Positions 17,203 through 26,113 of a stretch of 64,000 nt of DNA are shown here, in pieces. How positions within the stretch are numbered: position 1 is the stretch's first letter; each line of letters opens with the position of its first letter. Location: contig CAIYLG010000002.1 of NCBI GenBank assembly GCA_903927025.1, positions 1-64,000 on the forward strand. Direction: 5' to 3'. Under the pieces are notes generated by a model. It had not been told where the DNA came from and did not search any database. It saw only the letters and a program-made list of their open reading frames with translations. The position numbers were made by a program, and so were the translations under genes. The stretch comes from an uncultured Armatimonadota bacterium. Lineage in GTDB: Bacteria > Armatimonadota > Fimbriimonadia > Fimbriimonadales > Fimbriimonadaceae.

Positions 17203-19541
17203 TGCTTTGCGCTCAGCGCGCCGATGGCGCCTTCTGCGGCTTGGCGGAAGAAGACGAGGCTGTTGGTTCGGAAGGGTTCCAGCAGCTTGATTGCTTCGGG
17301 GTTGCCGTAGGACATGAGGGCGTAGATGGCGGTGCTTCTTGCACCGAACGACGTTTCCTTAAGGATGTCTGTAAGGGCCGAGTAGACCCTGGTTTCGCCT
17401 GGCTTGTCTTTGAGACCGCCGAGCATACGGATGGCATCGACTCGAAGCGGCTCTGATGTTGGGTGGGCAAGGATATCCAGGCACTTCTCGCGCGCTTCGT
17501 CGGCCGCGTGGCCCTGAAGCCAGCCAAGAGCAAAGCGTCGGAACTCGTCGGCATACCCGTCCATCGACCAAGCCTTCTTAACGAGCGCTTCATCGTTGGT
17601 AAGGGCGACGAGGGAATGAAGGGCTGTGGAACGGATCGACTCATTGGGATCCTTCTCCCAAAGGGCCGTCAGCTGCTCCACGATCGCTGGACTCTTAGGC
17701 AAACCGCCGAGGACACCCGCTGCCGCGTTGGCGACCTGACGATTCGCGCCTTTCGTCAATTGGATGAGGAAGCCCTCACCCGGCTTGCCAACTCTTCCGA
17801 TAAGCCGCTGGAGGATATTCGGGGAAGTGGTTCCTTCTGCGATGGCGAGCCACTGATCCTGGGTCAGCCCATCCATCATCGTGTCCAGAATTCTCGCCTG
17901 CTCTCCGGCGTTTGGCGCATTCTTGAACAGGTTGATCCGCTCGTCCACTGAGAACGGGATGTTGTTGTGGATGGTGGCCATCACAAAGCACCGAGGGTCG
18001 ATCAAAACGGGCTTACCCGCCTGGTTGCCCAATTCCAGGGTCGTTTCGTGACCAGAAACCTCAACCTTCTTTTTGAACCACGAACCGCCATCTAGGGTCC
18101 AAACATCCAGTTTGAGGTTGAAATACGGCTCGGGCTGGGTGATCACCAGCTTGCCGTCTCGCTCAGAAACGGTGAGATCGGGCGCGGCAGGAGTGTAGAA
18201 CCACTGCTGCATGAACGGCTTGAGATCTACCCCAGATGCGCGAGACATGCTATCAAAGAAGGCCGGCGTGTCAAACGAGGTGAACTTGCGCTCGTTCAGA
18301 TAAGCCGAGATCGCCTTCCAGAATCGCTCCTCGCCGAGCATGTCCATCAACATGAACATTCGGGCAGAGCCGCCGGGATAGATGAACCCGTTGAACATAT
18401 CCAGGGCGTCTTTATAGCCCGCCCAAACCACGGGGCGCTTCTGCCCCTGGTGGGCGCCGATCGCCGCCTGGAAGTCACCATAGCGGCCCAGGTCAAAATT
18501 CTCCTGGCCGTACTTCTTTCGATCCCAGAAGTGAGGCAGGAAGGTGGCAAAGCCCTCGTTCAGCCAGGCATCGCTCCACCCGTTGCAGGTGATGGTATCG
18601 CCAAACCACTGGTGAGCCAACTCGTGGGCTACCAGCCCGGTTGCATCGTTGACCGGCTCGGTGGACTTTGGATGGAGGGCGGTAATCGTCTGCGTCACGG
18701 CGGTGATGTTCTCCATTCCGCCAAACATAAAGTCAGGAACCGCGCTCTGGCAAAACTTGGCGTACGGGTAGTTGAAGCCAGTCAGCTTGCTGTAGAAGTC
18801 GATGATGTCTTCGGTCCTGCCAAAGGAGGCGTCTCCCCAGGGCAAGAGCCCCTTGGGCACGTAATAATCAACAGGCATCTTGCCCCACATTCCATGCCCG
18901 GCATCGAGTTGCCCGGCGACGATGGAGATGAGGTAAGTGGCGTGCTGCTGATCCACCTTCCAGTGATAGATTGACCGATCTGGCAGTTGCTTGACCTCAA
19001 TCAGCTTGCCGTTGCTAACTGCAGTTTCGCCTTTAGCAACTTCAATGAATCCTTCGCTTGTGGCCTTGTCATCCGGATAGTCCCATGTCGGGAGCCAATA
19101 GCGGTTGTCCACCATTTCACCCTGGGTATAGATCACGGTGGTGTGGGCGGGAAAGGCTCGCGACCCAGGGATGAGATACATGCCGGCCTCTGGAGAGCCG
19201 TGGTAGTAAACATGAACCCGCAGCGTGGCGCCGACCGCGGTGCCGGCTGGGAGGTTGACCGTGATCATCTTGCCGTCGGTGCTAAACGTCGCGGCGGCAT
19301 CGTTCACCTCCACCTTGTCGACCGTGAGCTTCGCGCAGTCAAAGGTGACGCTGGCGGGATCGGCCAAGACCTTGAGGGTGTTGACGACATCTCCGTTGAG
19401 AACTCCGGTGCTCTCGTACGTTTTCAGGTCAACGTGCCATTTGACGTCGAGAAGGTCAAAGTTGTGGGGGCGGGTTTGGCTGAACCCAAGCGCAGAAACG
19501 AGGAGGCAGCAAAGCGCCGCAGGCAGTCGCCGGAAGGTCAT
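17199..19541 (-). CDS. M1-family metallopeptidase with C-terminal HEAT-like repeats
   Basis: A 780-aa exported zinc aminopeptidase. The signal peptide is LPAALCCLLVSALGFS. A beta-sandwich N-domain leads into the gluzincin core: GGMEN substrate motif, HELAHQWFGD and, 18 residues on, the third zinc ligand in WLNEGFAT. The C-terminal ~230 residues are helical HEAT-like units (repeated LGGLKDKPG-type turns). It probably trims N-terminal residues from peptides in the periplasm. A single-gene unit; its last bases overlap the purK stop. Confidence 0.92.
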   Translation of the reverse strand: MTFRRLPAALCCLLVSALGFSQTRPHNFDLLDVKWHVDLKTYESTGVLNGDVVNTLKVLADPASVTFDCAKLTVDKVEVNDAAATFSTDGKMITVNLPAGTAVGATLRVHVYYHGSPEAGMYLIPGSRAFPAHTTVIYTQGEMVDNRYWLPTWDYPDDKATSEGFIEVAKGETAVSNGKLIEVKQLPDRSIYHWKVDQQHATYLISIVAGQLDAGHGMWGKMPVDYYVPKGLLPWGDASFGRTEDIIDFYSKLTGFNYPYAKFCQSAVPDFMFGGMENITAVTQTITALHPKSTEPVNDATGLVAHELAHQWFGDTITCNGWSDAWLNEGFATFLPHFWDRKKYGQENFDLGRYGDFQAAIGAHQGQKRPVVWAGYKDALDMFNGFIYPGGSARMFMLMDMLGEERFWKAISAYLNERKFTSFDTPAFFDSMSRASGVDLKPFMQQWFYTPAAPDLTVSERDGKLVITQPEPYFNLKLDVWTLDGGSWFKKKVEVSGHETTLELGNQAGKPVLIDPRCFVMATIHNNIPFSVDERINLFKNAPNAGEQARILDTMMDGLTQDQWLAIAEGTTSPNILQRLIGRVGKPGEGFLIQLTKGANRQVANAAAGVLGGLPKSPAIVEQLTALWEKDPNESIRSTALHSLVALTNDEALVKKAWSMDGYADEFRRFALGWLQGHAADEAREKCLDILAHPTSEPLRVDAIRMLGGLKDKPGETRVYSALTDILKETSFGARSTAIYALMSYGNPEAIKLLEPFRTNSLVFFRQAAEGAIGALSAKH

Positions 19542-19581
19542 GGGACTCTATTGTAATCGAACCGGACGAAATCGCCTCAAT

Positions 19582-20181
19582 CTAAGAGCCGTTGAGGAGC
19601 TTTTGAGCGGCCTGCCATGCCCGTGTGATGTCTGAAACGAGGAGCGAATAGCCTCCATCGCCTGAGATATTCATCTGACGAAGAATGTAGCTCGGGTGAA
19701 GAGTGGCGATCGCCGTTTTCGCGTACTCGCAAGGAAAGTAGATCCCGCGCTCCTTGGTGATGGCAAAGTTCTTCTTGATTAGGTTCTTGGCGCTCGGAGC
19801 CCCGACGCAGAGGATCACCTTTGGCGCAATGATCTGCACCTGGGGGACCAGCCAGCGGCGACAGGCAACGGCTTCCTGCTCGGTAGGGGCCCGGTTGACA
19901 GGCTTGCCTGTGCTCCAATCTGCCGCTCGGCATTTGACCGTGTTCATGATGTAGACATGGTCTCGCGAGAGGCCAGCATCCGCTAGAGCCTTGTCCAGGA
20001 GTTGCCCTGCCCGCCCCACGAATGGCCGGCCGAGCTTGTCCTCCGTTTCCCCGGGTCCCTCGCCGACCAGCACAAGAGGAGACTTTGGGTTGCCCTCTCC
20101 AAAAACGACGTTGGTCCTGCGATCGCTGAGCGGACATTCCCTGCAGGTCAGGGCTTCTGCGCGCAGCTCGTCAAGCGTCAC
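19582..20181 (-). CDS. Family 4 uracil-DNA glycosylase
   Basis: A 199-aa iron-sulfur repair enzyme that removes uracil from DNA. It carries the CRECPL Cys pair near the start, further Cys residues around VKCRA and FPCEY that complete the 4Fe-4S set, the catalytic region VGEGPGETEDKLGRPFVGRAGQLL, a strand with ILCVGAPSAK, and the C-terminal HPSY motif. The start overlaps the end of the HIT gene by 11 bases. The length is typical for thermophile-type UDGa enzymes. Confidence 0.9.
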   Translation of the reverse strand: MTLDELRAEALTCRECPLSDRRTNVVFGEGNPKSPLVLVGEGPGETEDKLGRPFVGRAGQLLDKALADAGLSRDHVYIMNTVKCRAADWSTGKPVNRAPTEQEAVACRRWLVPQVQIIAPKVILCVGAPSAKNLIKKNFAITKERGIYFPCEYAKTAIATLHPSYILRQMNISGDGGYSLLVSDITRAWQAAQKLLNGS

Positions 20182-20668
20182 TGTCGATCGCCTGCTTCAC
20201 AACCATGTATGTGTCTTCCAGCGACTGCGGGATAACCCTCGCGCCTCCGATGGAAGTCATAAAGCTGGTGTCGCCGTTCCAGCGCGGCACGATGTGCCAG
20301 TGGATATGGATGGGAATGCCGGCACCTGCAGCGCTGCCCATATTCACCCCGATGTTGAATCCGTTAGGGTTGTACGCCTTGCGGAGCCAGCGGACACCCT
20401 TGGCAACCAGCTGATTGATCTCCAGAAGTTCGTCATCGTTCAGGTGAACGATATCTGCGATCTGCCGGTATGGAGCCACCATCAGATGACCGTTGGCGTA
20501 AGGGTAGGCGTTCAGCATGACGAAGGCATGAACACCACGAAACAGGATGAAGTTCTTGACATCATCCTGTTCGGCAGGGAGGTCGACGAAGATATCGCCG
20601 GCCGAGCTTCCAGTTGGCGGTCTCTGGATGTAGGCCATCCGCCAAGGCGCCCAAAGTGTCTCCGTCAT
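20171..20668 (-). CDS. HIT-family nucleotide hydrolase
   Basis: A 165-aa protein of the Ap4A phosphorylase/HIT group. The histidine triad is HIHWHIVPRW, where the central His is the nucleophile. It is preceded by NIGVNMGSAAGAGIPIHIH, typical of the branch found in actinobacteria and their relatives. The probable reaction is hydrolysis or phosphorolysis of dinucleoside polyphosphates or nucleotidyl adducts. It is the upstream partner of the overlapping uracil-DNA glycosylase. The ANTAR regulator gene ends 25 bases upstream of its start. Confidence 0.88.
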   Translation of the reverse strand: MTETLWAPWRMAYIQRPPTGSSAGDIFVDLPAEQDDVKNFILFRGVHAFVMLNAYPYANGHLMVAPYRQIADIVHLNDDELLEINQLVAKGVRWLRKAYNPNGFNIGVNMGSAAGAGIPIHIHWHIVPRWNGDTSFMTSIGGARVIPQSLEDTYMVVKQAIDSDA

Positions 20669-20693
20669 GCTCTGGTTATAGCACGAGTGGCGA

Positions 20694-21269
20694 CTAGATG
20701 GACTTCGCGAGGATGATGGCTTCAGCCACTTCTCGCATCGTCTTGCGGAGGTTCATGGACTGAACCTGGATTCGGCGGTAGGCCTCACCCTCGGAGAGCT
20801 TGTGCTCGTCCATCAGGATGCCCTTGGCTCGGTCCACCAGCTTTCGAGCTTCAAGTCGCTCTTGAAGGTTTCCGACTTCCTTGGTCAGCTGAAGATTCTG
20901 CTCAAATCGGCTTCGGGCAACTTCAATGGTCGGCAGAAGGTCGCTAGCTTTGAACGGCTTGACGAGGTAGGCAAAAACGCCAGCGGCCTTGGCTCGGTCA
21001 ATAAGGTCCTTGTCCGAGTAAGCCGTGAGAAGAATCGCAGGGGCGATGTTCTCTTCGGTAATGATATTGACGGCGTCAATACCATCCATCACCGGCATCT
21101 TGACGTCAAGAATGCAGATATCGGGTTTGGTTTCACGAGCGAGATCTACAGCCTGCTGACCGTCGCTGGCTTCAGCGACCACCTCATATCCGAGGTTCTC
21201 CAGCATCTGTTTGAGGTCCAGAAGGATGATGGGTTCGTCATCCGCGATTAATACTTTCATCTTAGACAT
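20694..21269 (-). CDS. Response regulator with ANTAR RNA-binding output domain
   Basis: About 191 aa. A receiver domain (VLIADDEPIIL, phospho-Asp in CILDVKMPVMDG, Lys in VKPFKASD) is joined by a coiled-coil linker to a C-terminal ANTAR domain (KLVDRAKGILMDEHKLSEGEAYRRIQ). ANTAR proteins bind paired hexanucleotide RNA loops and act as antiterminators. The start is ATG 21269, with a good GAAGGA ribosome-binding site 6 bases before. No kinase gene is adjacent. An RNA target with dual hairpins would be expected elsewhere; none was recognised in this window. Confidence 0.92.
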   Translation of the reverse strand: MSKMKVLIADDEPIILLDLKQMLENLGYEVVAEASDGQQAVDLARETKPDICILDVKMPVMDGIDAVNIITEENIAPAILLTAYSDKDLIDRAKAAGVFAYLVKPFKASDLLPTIEVARSRFEQNLQLTKEVGNLQERLEARKLVDRAKGILMDEHKLSEGEAYRRIQVQSMNLRKTMREVAEAIILAKSI

Positions 21270-21389
21270 AGCAGATCCTTCGAGCAAGCACGGCACCGTA
21301 CACGCTAAATGTTGTTAATAGATGATACCAGGGTAGCCACAGGTAGACAGGCGCAGACGGCAAAGGCCCAGGTGCGGGATACTGTCCAT

Positions 21390-22298
21390 ATGCGCAGTTC
21401 GCTGAAGAGTCTGCTGGATGGATTTATTGACTACGCGGGGACTTTCCCTCCCGCGGGCCTCACTGTAACCCAATCCTTTGACAACTATCTTCGCTATCTT
21501 CGGGGCCCCGAGCAGGTTATCGTGAGTCGCTTTGCGATCTCTTCCAAAGCTCTCCCTGAACTGATTGAGGAGCTTGACCGCCGCCCAACCGCGCCTGAGG
21601 TGCCGATTACCGTCATTGGATCCGGAAGCCAGGACCTCGACAGTTGGCACGATGCTCTCGAAACCGATGCGGGCCTGATGACAGAATTCGTCAACGAGGC
21701 CGGCGAGCGCGCGGCAATCGAAGCCTACGAGGTTCGTATTCCAAGCAACGACCTCATCGAGACCTGCGTGCGCGACATGAAGGCGTTCGATCAGGTGGAT
21801 GCGTTCCTGGAACTTCCATGGGGACCTGGTATGACGGACTCCCTCGCCGTCATTGCGCAATCGGAGTGGCTCGCGGCCAAGGCAAGGACAGGCGGTGCGA
21901 CGTTGGATGCTTACCCATCCACAGCTTCTGTTGCCACGTTCATCCATGGGTGCGCTGCGTTGGAGCTCAGTTTCAAGCTGACGGCGGGGCTTCATCATGC
22001 TTTGCCCAAGATTGACCGCGAGACCGGTGCCAAGGCTCAGGGCTTTCTCAATGTGCTCGCAGCGTGCGGCTTCGCGCTGGTCCATGACCTAACCACATCA
22101 GAGTTGGCCAACGTCCTCACGAGTCACTCTGCAGAGGATTGGAGGTTTGGTGATGCGGGGTTGAGTTGGAAGGGCATTGACCTGACCCTTGAAGATATTG
22201 ATGATTCGCGCGGAATTTTCTGGTCGATCGGTTCCTGCTCCGTGGAGGAAGCACTGAATGACCTCGACGCGCTCGGACTGATTGCAGGAGGCCGCTGA
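21390..22298 (+). CDS. Uncharacterised protein of a fumarylacetoacetase operon
   Basis: About 302 aa starting at ATG 21390 (MRSSLKSLLDGFIDYAGTFPPAGL); the open frame reaches back to 21309. It appears to be a soluble alpha/beta protein with no signal or TM segment. Segments such as FIDYAGTFPPA and FKLTAGLHHAL look like active-site loops of a TIM-barrel-like enzyme, but I do not recognise a named family. Its stop overlaps the fumarylacetoacetase start (ATGA), so a role in the same aromatic or branched-acid catabolic step is likely by context. Confidence 0.75.
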   Translation: MRSSLKSLLDGFIDYAGTFPPAGLTVTQSFDNYLRYLRGPEQVIVSRFAISSKALPELIEELDRRPTAPEVPITVIGSGSQDLDSWHDALETDAGLMTEFVNEAGERAAIEAYEVRIPSNDLIETCVRDMKAFDQVDAFLELPWGPGMTDSLAVIAQSEWLAAKARTGGATLDAYPSTASVATFIHGCAALELSFKLTAGLHHALPKIDRETGAKAQGFLNVLAACGFALVHDLTTSELANVLTSHSAEDWRFGDAGLSWKGIDLTLEDIDDSRGIFWSIGSCSVEEALNDLDALGLIAGGR

Positions 22299-23551
22299 TG
22301 CCGTTTTTCGTTTCCCCCAACGCCAAAAGCTGGATTCGCGTAGATCCTGAGAGCGACTTTCCTATCCAAAACTTGCCGCTGGGCATCGCTGACCTTGGCG
22401 ACGAAGCCCCGACTCTGGTGACTCGGATCGGCGATTTCGCGGTCGACGTGCTGGGACTGTGTGACGAAGGGTTCATCGACAACGAAGGCTTGGAGGACTT
22501 TGCTGGCATCGCAGAAATGGGGAAGCAGGCGATTGTGGACCTCCGCAAGAGCCTGTACGACATCCTTCGAGAAGGAAACCCAAAGCTCCGCGACAACTCA
22601 AAGCTGAAGAAGCAGCTTCTGCTCCCAGCATCGGAACTCACGATGATTCTTCCAATGGAGGTCCCCGCGTTTGTGGACTTCTATTCCGGGATCAACCACG
22701 CTAGCAATGTAGGCAAGATGTTCCGCCCTGACATGGAGCCGCTTCTGCCCAACTACCGTCATCTGCCGGTGGGATACAACGGTCGTGCCTCCAGCCTGAT
22801 TCCTTCTGAAGTACCCGTGCTTCGACCCAACGGTCAGACGAAGGCACCAGACTCCGAATTGCCCACCTTTGGCCCAACCCGAGAACTGGACTTCGAGCTG
22901 GAACTCGGCTTTTTCCTCGCTGAGGGTAATGATTTCGGTGAAGCGGTGAGTGTTGCCGATGCTGAGGAAAAGATTGCAGGTCTAGTACTGGTCAACGACT
23001 GGTCTGCCCGTGATGTCCAGCGGTGGGAGTATCAGCCTTTGGGACCGTTCCTCGCCAAGAGCTTCGCAACATCGGTCAGCCCTTGGCTGGTCTCTTTAGA
23101 CGCGCTGGAGCCCTTCCGCGTGAAGGGCCCCGCCCAGGAGCCGGCACCGCTTCCGCATCTTCAGCAAAAGGGGCCAGGTCACTTCGACATCATTCTCGAA
23201 GTCTGGCTCCAGACCGAGAAGATGACAAAGCCGCAGCGAATCAGTCACACGAACGCTCGCGAACTGTACTGGAACTTCGCTCAGCAGCTGGCGCACCAGA
23301 CTTCCAATGGAACGCCCACGGAACCAGGTGATCTTTACGCTAGCGGCACCATTAGCGGGCCAGAAGAAGGCAGCTTTGGCTCGATGTTGGAACTCACATG
23401 GCGTGGAACCCATCCCATCAAGATGGTGGAAACCGGCGAGGAGCGACGATTTATCGAAGATGGAGACGTGGTGACGTTGAAAGGCTACTGTCTGGGCAAA
23501 GGCTTCCGCGTCGGATTTGGGGAACTCGTGAATCCGGTGGCCAAGCCGTGA
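22298..23551 (+). CDS. fahA: Fumarylacetoacetase
   Basis: A 417-aa enzyme with the N-terminal SH3-like domain and the C-terminal FAH barrel. Metal and substrate residues are visible in FVDFYSGINHA, in ELDFELELGFF (Glu pair) and in VLVNDWSARDVQRWEY, followed by PLGPFLAKSFATSVSPW. It hydrolyses fumarylacetoacetate to fumarate and acetoacetate, the last step of tyrosine/homogentisate breakdown. It is coupled on both sides: ATGA with the gene before and GTGA with the DapA-family gene after. Homogentisate dioxygenase is not in this window. Confidence 0.93.
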   Translation: MPFFVSPNAKSWIRVDPESDFPIQNLPLGIADLGDEAPTLVTRIGDFAVDVLGLCDEGFIDNEGLEDFAGIAEMGKQAIVDLRKSLYDILREGNPKLRDNSKLKKQLLLPASELTMILPMEVPAFVDFYSGINHASNVGKMFRPDMEPLLPNYRHLPVGYNGRASSLIPSEVPVLRPNGQTKAPDSELPTFGPTRELDFELELGFFLAEGNDFGEAVSVADAEEKIAGLVLVNDWSARDVQRWEYQPLGPFLAKSFATSVSPWLVSLDALEPFRVKGPAQEPAPLPHLQQKGPGHFDIILEVWLQTEKMTKPQRISHTNARELYWNFAQQLAHQTSNGTPTEPGDLYASGTISGPEEGSFGSMLELTWRGTHPIKMVETGEERRFIEDGDVVTLKGYCLGKGFRVGFGELVNPVAKP

Positions 23552-24423
23552 AGCGGGGAGTCTATCCCGCATCGGTGACGCCATACGATTCAAAGGGACA
23601 GGTGGATCTTGCCGCAGTAGCTCGCCTAATGGCGTGGTTCAAGTCAAACGGATGCACCGGCGTTGTGCTGGCCGGCACCAACGGTGAAGGTCCAAGTCTG
23701 AGTGCGGTTGAAAAACGAGACTTGGTGAAGGCTGCGGTCGGACTGGCTGACGGACTCGAAGTGGTGCTTGGTATCGCCACCGCAAGTTTGGATGAGGCAA
23801 AGTGGCTTTGCCGTCAAGCCCATTCAGCTGGTGCTGTTGCGGCGCTGGTGATGCCGCCCGCCTATTTCAAGGACGTCACCGAAGAGGGCATTGCCCTGTG
23901 GTTCGAAGCGCTGCTTGACAGTTCCCCGCTTCCCATACTGGTTTACAACTTTCCTTCTCGTACCGGAATCACCCTCAGCGCGAACTTGATGGCTCGTTTG
24001 GCGAGGCACCCTCAGATGTTGGGACTCAAGGACAGCAGCGGGAATGCAGACAACCTGGCTGACTACTCAGCGGCACTTGCCGACACCGAAAAGCTGATGT
24101 TCGTGGGTGACGAAACTCTGCTGGCAAGAGCTCTGGCCCAGGGATGGACCGGCACCATCAGTGGTGCCGCAAACTTGCTCCCAGCCTGGCTGAGCCAAAT
24201 CGTTTCGGAGTGGGACCTCAATCAGGAATCGGCGGAGACCAAATTCGCAATCATCGAACCTGTTCTGAAAGCGATCCGAAAATGCCCTCAGCCCGGTTCC
24301 AACAAGGCGATGCTTCATGAGATGGGAATCATCCCATCGGCAGATGTGAGGCTTCCGCTTGAGCCTGTTCCCGCTGAGCGTTTCGAAGAAGCCCTTTCGA
24401 AGGTTCGAGAACTCGTCCGCTAA
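23548..24423 (+). CDS. Dihydrodipicolinate synthase (DapA)-family aldolase/lyase
   Basis: About 291 aa, starting at a GTG that overlaps the fumarylacetoacetase stop (GTGA); the longer frame from 23398 shadows that gene. It is a class I aldolase TIM barrel with GTNGEGPSLS, the Tyr in PILVYNFPSRTG and the Schiff-base Lys in LGLKDSSGN. The family includes true DapA, N-acetylneuraminate lyase, KDG aldolase and 4-hydroxy-2-oxoglutarate aldolase. Its place in a catabolic operon argues for a catabolic member rather than lysine biosynthesis. A bidirectional terminator follows. Confidence 0.85.
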   Translation: MKRGVYPASVTPYDSKGQVDLAAVARLMAWFKSNGCTGVVLAGTNGEGPSLSAVEKRDLVKAAVGLADGLEVVLGIATASLDEAKWLCRQAHSAGAVAALVMPPAYFKDVTEEGIALWFEALLDSSPLPILVYNFPSRTGITLSANLMARLARHPQMLGLKDSSGNADNLADYSAALADTEKLMFVGDETLLARALAQGWTGTISGAANLLPAWLSQIVSEWDLNQESAETKFAIIEPVLKAIRKCPQPGSNKAMLHEMGIIPSADVRLPLEPVPAERFEEALSKVRELVR

Positions 24424-24430
24424 CACAAAA

Positions 24431-24474
24431 AGGCTCCTTGCTTTGGACGGGGGCTTGTCCGAAGCAAGGAGCCT
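24431..24474. terminator. Bidirectional intrinsic terminator
   Basis: Arms 24431-24448 and 24457-24474 pair over 18 bp with a single G-U position and an 8-base loop. An A-run precedes and a T-rich stretch follows, so it can work on both strands. It lies 7 bases after the DapA-family stop and 17 bases from the convergent gene's stop. Confidence 0.85.
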
Positions 24475-24491
24475 CTTCTGTTTTCGTGCGT

Positions 24492-25931
24492 CTACTTGGT
24501 GGACGTGATCAGGACGTGACCGGTTTCCTTGTCGTACTCCACATTGACACCGAGGGCGTCATGGATGAAGCTGAGAGGAACGATCGTACGACCGCGATCG
24601 ATGTAAGGAGTGACTTCCATCGACATCGTGATCTCATCGACCTTTGCATTTCGATCGCCGATCTGAATAACGATCGACTTGCCGTCTGCGCTGGCTCGAA
24701 CCGTCTTGGTCATGTTCTCCCACTTGACCTTGCCGCCGTCCTTCTCAAGGAGATAGCGGAGCGGGGTCATCGGCACGCCATTGTCAACTCGGGGCTGAAC
24801 GTCGAACTTGACGAACTGCGAGTTGAGCTCGATCGCGAACGTTCCGATGTTCGGAATTCGCTGACCCTTGGTGATGCTGAGCATGTGGGCGGCTGTGTTG
24901 ACTTCTTTAATGACCGCGCTGGAGATTCCACCCTTCTGAGCCATCGCGACTTCCGTCGGCTTGACCTTGATGCTGATGGAGCCTGGATTCACCTTGGCCG
25001 CTTCAGAAGCGACTCGGCGTCCACTGGGAACGAGAGTGCGAACACCTGTAGCGATTGAAGCGGCATGAGGAGCTGCTTCAAGGCCGCTTGGAGCGCTCAC
25101 CGATACGGAATGAATTCCGTTTGACGAGGTGAGAGCACCTACCTTTGGCTCAACACCAGCTGGCTTAAAGGTGCCGCTGCTCTTGGAAGTCGAATTGCTG
25201 GCACGTACACCAGCATCTCCCGCTTCAATGGTTGCATGGAAGGTTGGAGAAGTTGGGTTGGTCTCGTTCGAAACACCATTTCGTCGTGTATCGCCATGGG
25301 GATTGTCAACGAAAATGCGGGTCTTCTTTGTCTTGTAGGTCTGGCTCGTCTCGTCGACGTCCCAAGCCTCAACCTCGTGCCAACCGTTGGTCTCACGTGT
25401 CGTGTCCCAAATGTAGTTGTAAGGAGGATAGTTGGACATCGCCTTGAAGTTGCTGTCCACAAAGAAGCTCACGATGGAGTTCTTGATGTCTCGATTGAAA
25501 GAAAGCTTGATTTCTACGGGACCGCGAACGGTTGCTCCGACCTTCGGGGTGGTCAGGTAAACCGGACCTCGGCTCGATTGGTCGGTGGATATGGAGGTCT
25601 TATCCGATCCAACCAGCTTGCCGGTTCGGTCGTAAAGGCGGACTTCCACATCGTTGTCGCCGTCTTTCAGCTCTGTGAGAATTACGTTGAAGTTGGTCTC
25701 GCCGGAATCCTTGGCCGCAGCCACGGAGCGGGTTCCCACGCTTTCGCCGTTGAGTCTGAGCTCAACCAGAGCGACGTGAGCGCCTGCATAGCGGATCGTC
25801 AGCGTTGGGCTGTTCAGTGCCCGATCAATCGTAATGTGGGTATCTGCAGGTACAGCGTTTGAAGTAACTCCCAACGCCAACAATCCTGCGAGCACGCACA
25901 TCCTTCGTATCGTTTTGCTCGTCTTATACAT
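24492..25931 (-). CDS. Secreted stalk protein with copper amine oxidase N-terminal-like domain
   Basis: A 479-aa exported protein. The signal peptide is RMCVLAGLLALGVTSNAV. The N-half holds Ig-like beta domains, including an Ig segment with PVEIKLSFNRDIK and NGWHEVEAWDVD. A disordered Ser/Thr/Ala linker follows. The C-terminal ~120 residues form the CuAO_N1-like module (PF07833): VTPYIDRGRTIVPLSFIHDALGVNVEYD and a preceding copy, PMTPLRYLLEKDG. In Firmicutes and Armatimonadota such modules occur in cell-surface or cell-wall proteins. No catalytic site is visible. It is divergent from the PqaA-like gene. Confidence 0.78.
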   Translation of the reverse strand: MYKTSKTIRRMCVLAGLLALGVTSNAVPADTHITIDRALNSPTLTIRYAGAHVALVELRLNGESVGTRSVAAAKDSGETNFNVILTELKDGDNDVEVRLYDRTGKLVGSDKTSISTDQSSRGPVYLTTPKVGATVRGPVEIKLSFNRDIKNSIVSFFVDSNFKAMSNYPPYNYIWDTTRETNGWHEVEAWDVDETSQTYKTKKTRIFVDNPHGDTRRNGVSNETNPTSPTFHATIEAGDAGVRASNSTSKSSGTFKPAGVEPKVGALTSSNGIHSVSVSAPSGLEAAPHAASIATGVRTLVPSGRRVASEAAKVNPGSISIKVKPTEVAMAQKGGISSAVIKEVNTAAHMLSITKGQRIPNIGTFAIELNSQFVKFDVQPRVDNGVPMTPLRYLLEKDGGKVKWENMTKTVRASADGKSIVIQIGDRNAKVDEITMSMEVTPYIDRGRTIVPLSFIHDALGVNVEYDKETGHVLITSTK

Positions 25932-26113
25932 ATCCTAACTTGCCCCCGGAATTCTCGCGCGCAACGCGAGAGCGTTCTATTGTCTCACCTTTGAAAAATG
26001 GTGTCAAGCTGCTTGATTCCGTAGCATTCTGGACGGGAACCGCTGGGCAAGACGTTCGCGTAGAACGTTAGTCGCATTTCGCTGGACTCAAAATCGCCTC
26101 CTGAACTCAAAAA